Shown here in pieces: positions 7,566-12,281 of a stretch of 12,281 nucleotides of DNA. The position numbers were made by a program, and so were the translations under genes. The stretch's first letter is position 1, and each line of letters opens with the position of its first letter. The notes under the pieces are model-generated. The model saw only the letters and a list, made by a program, of their open reading frames with translations. It was not told the origin of the DNA and searched no databases. Where the stretch lies: contig JAFAFM010000304.1 of NCBI GenBank assembly GCA_023423495.1, positions 1 through 12,281 of the forward strand. Reading direction: 5' to 3'. The stretch is from Armatimonadota bacterium. Lineage in GTDB: Bacteria > Armatimonadota > Fimbriimonadia > Fimbriimonadales > Fimbriimonadaceae.

Positions 7566-7605
7566 TGCAGGACTCCTCGACACTTGGCACTTAAGCGTCG
7601 AAGGC

Positions 7606-7634
7606 ATTATATAACAGATTTTAAAGACTATTTA
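7606..7634 (-). promoter_or_regulatory. sigma-70-like promoter of the sugar-import operon
   Basis: On the minus strand a perfect TATAAT (7611-7606) lies in a strongly AT-rich stretch. A weak -35 stands 17 bases upstream (TAAATA, 7634-7629; 3 of 6 consensus bases). The transcript would begin near 7599, about 35 bases before the prepilin-like ATG at 7565 and its GAGGAG site. The weak -35 next to a perfect -10 would suit a regulated promoter. Inferred from sequence only. Confidence 0.55.
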
Positions 7635-7653
7635 ATAAATTTACGAAAATAAA
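7631..7653. promoter_or_regulatory. possible operator between divergent promoters
   Basis: This AT-rich stretch lies between, and partly over, the two -35 regions. It forms an imperfect dyad whose outer 6-base arms (TTTAAT and AATAAA) match in 5 of 6 positions. Its centre holds the 8-bp palindrome TAAATTTA (7636-7643). Operators of ROK repressors such as NagC, Mlc and XylR are AT-rich dyads near promoters, so this is a reasonable binding site for the adjacent ROK protein. The symmetry is weak and could be chance in AT-rich DNA. Confidence 0.25.
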
Positions 7654-7667
7654 GCGTCAGATACACT
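7640..7667 (+). promoter_or_regulatory. candidate promoter of the ROK regulator gene
   Basis: TTTACG (7640-7645) and TACACT (7662-7667), each matching 4 of 6 consensus bases, are separated by 16 bases. A start near 7674 would leave a very short leader before the ATG at 7688, with no clear Shine-Dalgarno. It lies back to back with the operon promoter, so one bound repressor could control both directions. The call is tentative. Confidence 0.35.
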
Positions 7668-7687
7668 GTGGACAGCGAACCTTTTCC

Positions 7688-8863
7688 ATGGAAGAATCCC
7701 ATCTACTCGGTAACAACCCTCGCCCCACTACGCTTAAGCGCATCAACATGCGCCGATTCTTGGAAGAGCTGCGTCGCCGGGGGCCGAGCACGCGGGCCGA
7801 CCTCACCCGGGCGACGGGAGTCACCCCTCCGACAAGCAGCAGCATCATCGCCGATTTGCTCGCTACCGGGCTCCTCGAAGAGGGAGAGTCATCCATCAGC
7901 GGAAAGGGACGGCCAGGCAAATTCTTTCATCTGGCAGGTAGCCGTGCTTTTGTTCTGGGAGCGACGATCGACATCCGTACCTGCTGCATGGCGCCATCGG
8001 GCTTGGATGGTAAACCCCGCGCCGCTGACCGGGTTGTTTTCGACACGCCTAACAACTACCGAGAACTGCTCGATACGATTGTTAGCCAGGCTAAAGCGAT
8101 CACATCGAAAACGGAAGGCAAGTGTCACGGAATCGGGCTCGCCGTACCGGGCCTCGTGCACAGCGGGTACGGACGGGTGTCCTTCTCCCCCAACCTTCAC
8201 TTCCTCGACGGCCGCGACCTTGGTTCCGACCTGGAAGCTCTGCTTGGCATCAAAGTTGTGTGCACTCAGGAAGAGCAGTCGCTCTGCCTCTCGGAACAGT
8301 ACTCCGGCGAAGCTGACGGGTTAACCGATTATGCCGTCGTCGACTTCAGCTCGGGCGTCGGCATGGGGGTCGTGAGTGGAGGCCGATATGTGTCGGGCGC
8401 ACAAGGATATGCCGGAGAGATCGGGCACACCACAGTTGAACCAGAGGGAAGATCTTGCGGATGCGGAAATCGCGGATGTTTGGAAACCGTGGCGTCGGAC
8501 ATTGCTTTGCTGCGAAACCTCTCCGACAGGCTTGGGCGTGAGGTCGACATGAAGGAGGTTCGGACGAAAGCCGGATCAGACCCTGCCGTCGATGAAGAAA
8601 TCGATCGGATGCTGTCTTACGTTGCGATCGGGCTGGCAACCGTCGTCAACCTCTTCAACCCCGAAGCAGTCTTCGTGCACGGACAAACCTTTCAGCTATC
8701 CGCAGAAGTAATGCGGAATCTGGAAATGAAAGTGAAAAGCCGGGCCCTCAAACCCTCATTTGAGGAAACAGAGATTCGTCTGGCACACGGAGACAAACTG
8801 CACGGAGCGATTGCGGGACTGCTTAACAACCTTTTCGCGGCCGTCGGTCCAATTCTTCAGTGA
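7688..8863 (+). CDS. ROK-family transcriptional regulator
   Basis: Probable sugar-responsive DNA-binding repressor, 391 residues, the length usual for NagC/XylR-type ROK regulators. An N-terminal winged helix-turn-helix (about residues 15-75) includes 'LRRRGPSTRADLTRATGV' and a 'GLLEEGE' wing. The ROK sugar-kinase-like fold follows: 'GIGLAVPGLV', 'FSSGVGMGVVSGG' and 'GAQGYAGEIGH'. His247, Cys257, Cys259 and Cys264 form the ROK zinc motif ('CGCGNRGC'). Where ROK kinases have the catalytic Asp (E-N-D-A-N), this protein reads 'TQEEQS', so kinase activity is unlikely and a regulatory role is favoured. It is transcribed divergently from the sugar-import operon and is the obvious candidate to control it, and perhaps araBD, in response to arabinose or a derivative. 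The ATG at 7688 keeps 'LKRIN' upstream of the helix-turn-helix, as in relatives; ATG 7748 is an alternative. Confidence 0.92.
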   Translation: MEESHLLGNNPRPTTLKRINMRRFLEELRRRGPSTRADLTRATGVTPPTSSSIIADLLATGLLEEGESSISGKGRPGKFFHLAGSRAFVLGATIDIRTCCMAPSGLDGKPRAADRVVFDTPNNYRELLDTIVSQAKAITSKTEGKCHGIGLAVPGLVHSGYGRVSFSPNLHFLDGRDLGSDLEALLGIKVVCTQEEQSLCLSEQYSGEADGLTDYAVVDFSSGVGMGVVSGGRYVSGAQGYAGEIGHTTVEPEGRSCGCGNRGCLETVASDIALLRNLSDRLGREVDMKEVRTKAGSDPAVDEEIDRMLSYVAIGLATVVNLFNPEAVFVHGQTFQLSAEVMRNLEMKVKSRALKPSFEETEIRLAHGDKLHGAIAGLLNNLFAAVGPILQ

Positions 8864-8871
8864 ATTGCCTT

Positions 8872-8948
<77 letters not shown>

Positions 8949-8961
8949 GAAGCAGAGAAAG

Positions 8962-8990
8962 AGGATACCCGCGCCGTGGTGATTTCGCAA
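8962..8990 (-). promoter_or_regulatory. candidate promoter of tRNA-Ile
   Basis: On the minus strand TTGCGA (8990-8985; 4 of 6) and TATCCT (8967-8962; 4 of 6) are exactly 17 bases apart. The predicted start near 8955 would leave a 5' leader of about 7 nt for RNase P. The element lies in the 59-base gap after the deacetylase stop, so the tRNA need not depend on read-through from that gene. Confidence 0.5.
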
Positions 8991-9007
8991 GTTGGCACGG
9001 ATTAGTC

Positions 9008-9697
9008 CTAACGCGGTGCCCGCTTGAGCTTCGGACGTACATACAGTCGATACAACAGCAAGGGCAAGGAATCGCTGTAGGCCACGACAATTCTCGGCAC
9101 AGCTAATTTCGAATCCGTCTGAACCGGCAGCCGCTTGCCTAACGCCAGACCGACCTCAACCCCCGCCGCTTTCAATGCGATGTCCGAGGCCTCGTTCCGG
9201 CTTCCATATGGAAAGCAAAACGAACCTTGCTGGATACCATTTCCCCCTAAAGCCAGCTTGCACGCCTCGATCTGAGTGAGCTGATCCGCCTCGTCTAACT
9301 CCCCCATGTGAGGGTGCGTTGCCGTATGGTTTCCAATCTCATGTCCTTGGCTTGCCAATTCCCGAAGTGCGGACCAGTCGGCTAACGGTCGCGCCAATTC
9401 CCCTTCCCACTCGGAGGTCTTGCCGACAAGGTTAGAGACGACATACATCGAGAAGGGCACGGCATAGCGGTTGAAGATCGGCGCGGCGGCCAGAGTGGAG
9501 GCAAAGCCGTCGTCGAAGGTGAAGCAAACAGTCGGTCGCACCGGCCACTGCTTCAAATCCATACCTTTGACAAACTCAAAACCTCTCCGATGAAAATATT
9601 TAACGTGCGTCTCGAGCCGGTCGGGGTGGATGTTCAACCGGCGACCTTCCGCTGCCTCGGAACCAACTTTGTGGTAGCACAGCGGCACGAGGATCAT
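9008..9697 (-). CDS. NodB-type polysaccharide deacetylase family protein
   Basis: Predicted carbohydrate esterase family 4 enzyme that removes N- or O-acetyl groups from a glycan; 229 residues from the chosen ATG. It opens with 'MILVPLCYHKV', a common beginning in this family. Motif 1 is 'TFDDG' (Asp62 base, Asp63 metal ligand). Motif 2 is His124-x3-His128 in 'GNHTATHPH', the other metal ligands. Motif 3 is 'CFPYG' (161-165), the 'aYPYG' variant that lacks the classical Arg. 'VPRIVV' (200-205) provides the later conserved Arg. No signal peptide or membrane helix is visible, so a cytoplasmic or peripheral location is implied, unlike secreted peptidoglycan deacetylases. A GTG at 9739 would add 14 residues without family resemblance, so ATG 9697 was preferred; the ribosome site is weak for both. 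The natural substrate cannot be inferred, since no glycan-synthesis neighbours are present. Confidence 0.88.
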   Translation of the reverse strand: MILVPLCYHKVGSEAAEGRRLNIHPDRLETHVKYFHRRGFEFVKGMDLKQWPVRPTVCFTFDDGFASTLAAAPIFNRYAVPFSMYVVSNLVGKTSEWEGELARPLADWSALRELASQGHEIGNHTATHPHMGELDEADQLTQIEACKLALGGNGIQQGSFCFPYGSRNEASDIALKAAGVEVGLALGKRLPVQTDSKLAVPRIVVAYSDSLPLLLYRLYVRPKLKRAPR

Positions 9698-9775
9698 CTG
9701 CCTATCTTGGCATTCCTTGAACTCCGGCGTGACAATCACTGTGCTTCAAGCGTCGGATATGTGGCGACTTACGCA

Positions 9776-9805
9776 TAGACAAGATGCGGTCCTCATCGCT
9801 AAAAT
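9776..9805 (+). promoter_or_regulatory. sigma-70-like promoter of the propeller protein gene
   Basis: TAGACA (9776-9781; 5 of 6 consensus bases) and TAAAAT (9800-9805; 5 of 6) are separated by 18 bases. Transcription from about 9812 gives a leader of about 39 nt. The GGAG ribosome site at 9837-9840 sits 10 bases before the ATG at 9851. This is the best-matching promoter in the window on both boxes together. Confidence 0.6.
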
Positions 9806-9816
9806 GCTTGTGAACG

Positions 9817-9834
9817 GTAACCGGAGTCGGTTAC
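9817..9834 (+). promoter_or_regulatory. leader hairpin or operator dyad upstream of the propeller gene
   Basis: A perfect 7-bp inverted repeat, GTAACCG and CGGTTAC, encloses a 4-base loop GAGT. It lies a few bases after the predicted transcription start and ends two bases before the GGAG ribosome site. As RNA it would be a 5' stem-loop, extendable by one G-U pair, that could stabilise the message or limit ribosome access. As DNA it could be an operator. Which one cannot be told from sequence. Confidence 0.4.
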
Positions 9835-9850
9835 TTGGAGTTAAACACGA

Positions 9851-11488
9851 ATGATGGGAATGAAGCGAATTCTCTCCGTCGGGCTGCTGGCAACCATGGT
9901 TGCGTCATTTGCCACGGCTGATTTCGACGGGCCCGCGCCGCTTGCTTGGCGATGGGTGCAACCTGGCACCAGTTCTCCAACCGGCAGCCCGACGATCCGA
10001 GACGGCACGGTTTACGTGGCGACTGGCAACCGGATGTATGCCCTGGACAAGGAAACTGGCAACCAAAAATGGAAATTCCCATTGGTCGACCCGATCGACG
10101 GCAGTTTCAAATCCACGGTTATGCTGACTGAAGGCATGGCCATAGCCGCGGGCAACAACAAGACGATTTACGGAGTCGACGCCAAGACCGGAGAATCTCG
10201 TTGGTCGTACGTAGCGCCAACCCCGATTTACCGCGAGCCTGTCATCGCCAGCAAGTTCGTCGTTTTCGCGATGACCGACAACACCTTAATGGCCATCAAT
10301 GTCTCAGATGGACAGCCTGCTTGGAACGCCCCGATCAAAGTCCATGAGGGCTTCATGGGCCGACTGGCCGCCTACCAGAGCAACGTTTACTACTTCAACA
10401 ACAACTATGAGATGGTGAGCCTCAGCGCCACTACTCAGAAGGCTAACTGGAAGCAGCGCTTCTCGGTGATTGGTCCGGATGTCGAAGCCGTCAATCTGAG
10501 CGACAACCTCTACGTGAACTCCGGTTCCTACATGATTGGCGTCAATGCGGTTTCCGGCCGAAAGGTGTACGAAGGAAACGCAAACGAGCAGTTGGCGTTC
10601 GCTCCCGCAGTCAATGGGGATAGCGTATTGAGTGTGGACTTGGACGGCAAGGTTTACCTATTCGGATCCAACGGACGACCCATGGTTCGCAAAGAGATCA
10701 ACCTGGGTTCGCAGCCAGCCACACGCCCATCTGTAGCGGGCAGATTCTATGTCGTACCAACCCGCAACGGTGCGATCAACCTGATCGATTCCAAGACCGG
10801 CGATGTCGCTTGGAGCTACCTCGTTCGGCCAATCGGCGAGTCTAGTTCCTCCTCTTCAACCACGGGTCGCGGTCCTGGTGGACCGGGCGGCGCGGAAGGA
10901 CCTGGCGGACTCGGTGGCCCCGGTGGACGCGGTCCTGGTGGAGCAGGTGGAGCTCAGCAAACCTCTCCGACCAAGGTGCTGGCGATTCCGGCAGCTGGAC
11001 CCGCTGTCCTCAGCGGAGACACCCTCTTCATCCTCGCTCAGGATGGCAGCGTGTTGGCCTTCGATAAGCAGCTAGGCGTGGACCTAACCCCACCCAGCGT
11101 GAAGATGGTTTGGCCAAATGCTGGCGACATGGTCAACGGTCAGCCACCTCTCGAATTGATCTTCAAGATCGAGGATGAAGCGTCGGGAATCGACAACAAG
11201 ACCATCAAGATCATGGCCGACGGGCAAGACTTGGAGTATGAATTCGGCCGAGACGGCATCGCGCTCGTCAAGATTTCGTCGCTTGGTAAGAACAAGGGAT
11301 TCACTAACGGACGGAAAGTGATCACGGTCATGGTTTCGGACTGGTTGGGCAACCAAACTCGGGCAGAATTCGCCCTGATCATCGACAATACGCTCCGACC
11401 ACTGCAGCGACCCGCAAATGAACAAAATTCTGGCGGCGGACGTGGTGGTGTTGGTGGTGGCGGTGGAATAGGTGGCGTCGGCCGCTAA
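9851..11488 (+). CDS. exported PQQ-repeat beta-propeller protein with C-terminal Ig-like domain
   Basis: 545-residue exported protein of unknown role. Residues 1-23 form a signal peptide with an 'ATA' cleavage site before Asp24. About eight PQQ-like blade repeats follow, for example 'YALDKETGNQKWKF', 'YGVDAKTGESRWSY' and 'NLIDSKTGDVAWSY', as in BamB-like scaffolds. Between the last two blades lies a low-complexity insertion (about residues 331-368): a Ser run, then Gly-Pro-Gly-Gly repeats. The last blade ends near 'VLAFDKQLGV'. A domain starting 'DLTPPSVKMVWP' and containing 'DEASGIDNKTIKI' resembles bacterial Ig-like folds. The C-terminus (527-545) is nearly all Gly. No catalytic residues of quinoprotein dehydrogenases are evident, so a binding or scaffold role is likelier. 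ATG 9851 was chosen for the GGAG 10 bases upstream; ATGs at 9854 and 9860 are alternatives. The stop codon directly abuts dprA. Confidence 0.85.
   Translation: MMGMKRILSVGLLATMVASFATADFDGPAPLAWRWVQPGTSSPTGSPTIRDGTVYVATGNRMYALDKETGNQKWKFPLVDPIDGSFKSTVMLTEGMAIAAGNNKTIYGVDAKTGESRWSYVAPTPIYREPVIASKFVVFAMTDNTLMAINVSDGQPAWNAPIKVHEGFMGRLAAYQSNVYYFNNNYEMVSLSATTQKANWKQRFSVIGPDVEAVNLSDNLYVNSGSYMIGVNAVSGRKVYEGNANEQLAFAPAVNGDSVLSVDLDGKVYLFGSNGRPMVRKEINLGSQPATRPSVAGRFYVVPTRNGAINLIDSKTGDVAWSYLVRPIGESSSSSSTTGRGPGGPGGAEGPGGLGGPGGRGPGGAGGAQQTSPTKVLAIPAAGPAVLSGDTLFILAQDGSVLAFDKQLGVDLTPPSVKMVWPNAGDMVNGQPPLELIFKIEDEASGIDNKTIKIMADGQDLEYEFGRDGIALVKISSLGKNKGFTNGRKVITVMVSDWLGNQTRAEFALIIDNTLRPLQRPANEQNSGGGRGGVGGGGGIGGVGR
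10868..10942 (+). repeat. glycine-codon repeat tract with an exact 15-bp direct repeat
   Basis: The 15-mer CGCGGTCCTGGTGGA occurs at 10868-10882 and again at 10928-10942, exactly 60 bases apart and in frame, encoding Arg/Gly-Pro-Gly-Gly units. GGTGG, GGCGG and GGACC variants fill the space between. The tract encodes the low-complexity insertion of the propeller protein and could expand or contract in frame by slippage or recombination. Confidence 0.85.
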
Positions 11489-12281
11489 ATGACACCGCGA
11501 TTCTGGCAAGCCTTGCTTCTTGCCGAATTGCCGCCAATCAAGGGCCGAGCTCTTCTTAAGGAGCTCGGCCCTTTCGGTGACAATGCCCTCCCAAAGATGC
11601 ATGCGGATCCGCGCCTCACGGATGCGGAACGTAAGCGGCTTGCCTCGTTCAACCCTCAGACGATCGAATCGGCCACCAAATTAGGCATATCTCCGGTCGA
11701 TGTGCGGGACTATCCGGAGCCTCTTCGAAATTGGCAGCAGAATCCAATCGGTTTGTTTACCTGGGGCGACTGGAGTGCCGTCCACCAGCCAACGGTTGCG
11801 ATTGTCGGAACGCGGGCGGCATCCACCTACGGCAAAGCGGTCGCCATTAAGTTCGCGGAGGAGTTTGCTTCGGCCGGGGCAACGGTTATCAGCGGAGGTG
11901 CGATCGGAATCGATGGGGCCGCGCACCGAGGCTCGCTCGACGCCGGTGGGCGGACCGTCGCCGTGCTGGCTGGCGGCGTGGATAAGCTTTACCCGGCTAT
12001 TCACCGGGGTCTATTTCAGCAAATCAGGGAAAAGCAAGGCTGTTTGGTAAGCCAGTTTGCCTGCGGAGCCAAGCCGGATGCTTACCGGTTCTTGGCTCGG
12101 AATTATCTAATTGCGGCCCTGAGCCAAGCTATCGTCGTGGTGGAGGCGCCGGAGCGTTCGGGCGCAGTGCACACGGCTAACCGGGCCAACGAACTGGGTC
12201 GTCAGGTATTTGTGGTGCCAGCCAACATCGAGAACATGAACTTTCGCGGTTCCCACGCCCTGATTCGAGACGGTGCGACCT
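11489..12281 (+). CDS. dprA: DNA-processing protein DprA, 3'-truncated by window edge
   Basis: Cytoplasmic protein that loads RecA on incoming single-stranded DNA during natural transformation. 264 codons are visible and the frame runs off the window. The N-terminal part ('LLLAELPPIKGRALLKELG') resembles the helical HhH/SAM-like region. The Rossmann-type core begins 'TVAIVGTRAASTYG' (102-115), then 'VISGGAIGIDGAAHRGSLDA' (133-152), 'VAVLAGGVDKLYP', 'ARNYLIAALSQAIVVVEAPE', 'RSGAVHTANRANELGRQVF' and 'RGSHALIRDGA'. These match the DprA series, with local differences such as SGGAIGID where SGLARGID is usual and RNYLI where RNRLI is usual. The C-terminal winged helix is outside the window. The ATG immediately follows the propeller gene's TAA with no gap; no strong ribosome site is seen, so coupling is likely. 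A GC-rich perfect inverted repeat lies inside codons 18-28. Confidence 0.93.
   Translation, partial: MTPRFWQALLLAELPPIKGRALLKELGPFGDNALPKMHADPRLTDAERKRLASFNPQTIESATKLGISPVDVRDYPEPLRNWQQNPIGLFTWGDWSAVHQPTVAIVGTRAASTYGKAVAIKFAEEFASAGATVISGGAIGIDGAAHRGSLDAGGRTVAVLAGGVDKLYPAIHRGLFQQIREKQGCLVSQFACGAKPDAYRFLARNYLIAALSQAIVVVEAPERSGAVHTANRANELGRQVFVVPANIENMNFRGSHALIRDGAT
11542..11571 (+). promoter_or_regulatory. strong inverted repeat inside the dprA 5' coding region
   Basis: An 11-bp perfect inverted repeat, GGGCCGAGCTC (11542-11552) and GAGCTCGGCCC (11561-11571), encloses 8 bases. Two further U-G/U-A pairs leave a CUUA loop. TTTC follows, a T tract too short for a classical intrinsic terminator. 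It starts 53 bases after the propeller gene's stop and lies within dprA codons whose protein looks conserved, so it is not a simple intergenic terminator. Partial termination, message protection or translational pausing are possible. Confidence 0.5.

Noticed and set aside
7563..7607. Upstream ATG at 7607 as start of the prepilin-like protein.
   Set aside because: It overlaps the predicted -10 box and adds 14 residues before the pilin signal. ATG 7565 has GAGGAG at good spacing.
9695..9739. GTG at 9739 as start of the deacetylase.
   Set aside because: The 14 extra residues show no family resemblance and no better ribosome site; the family-typical beginning is at ATG 9697. It cannot be fully excluded.

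Overview
The window reads as a chromosomal segment of a diderm, moderately GC-rich bacterium. The best taxonomic clue is the prepilin-type gene at 6723-7565. Its product carries an N-terminal pilin signal, an 'LFPVFAQAK' continuation of the helix and an H-X9-DG motif. Large families of such proteins are known from Armatimonadota (Fimbriimonas-like) and Planctomycetes, and the wording of this one is closest to Armatimonadota as I remember them. This is recollection plus inference, not a database result.

Layout. (1) 1-2043, plus strand: the 3' part of ribulokinase araB, overlapped by ribulose-5-phosphate 4-epimerase araD. (2) 2040-7565, minus strand: a tightly packed six-gene operon, read right to left: H-X9-DG prepilin-like protein, a 76-residue single-membrane-span protein, then a complete YtfQ-YtfR-YtfT-YjfF sugar ABC importer (lipoprotein binding protein, double ATPase, two permeases). 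Its junctions are 4-nt stop/start overlaps, one directly abutting stop/start, and one 18-nt gap. (3) An AT-rich divergent promoter region of about 120 bp. (4) 7688-8863, plus strand: a ROK-family transcription regulator facing away from the importer operon. (5) 8872-8948, minus strand: tRNA-Ile(GAU). (6) 9008-9697, minus strand: a NodB-type polysaccharide deacetylase. (7) 9851-11488, plus strand: an exported PQQ-repeat beta-propeller protein with a glycine-rich insertion and a C-terminal Ig-like domain. Its stop codon directly abuts dprA (11489 to the window end, truncated).

How the genes work together. araB and araD supply two of the three steps that convert L-arabinose to xylulose 5-phosphate; the isomerase AraA is not in the window. 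The convergent importer belongs to the E. coli galactofuranose (YtfQRT-YjfF) family. Next to araBD its likely cargo is L-arabinose, perhaps in the furanose form. The ROK protein is the natural candidate repressor. Placing an exported prepilin-like protein and a small membrane protein at the head of the importer operon is the most interesting feature: it suggests a surface sugar-capture or polymer-handling component made together with the transporter. The right-hand third (tRNA, deacetylase, propeller protein, dprA) looks like unrelated ordinary chromosome. No mobile elements, CRISPR arrays or rRNA were seen, and no gene-free stretch exceeds 300 bases.
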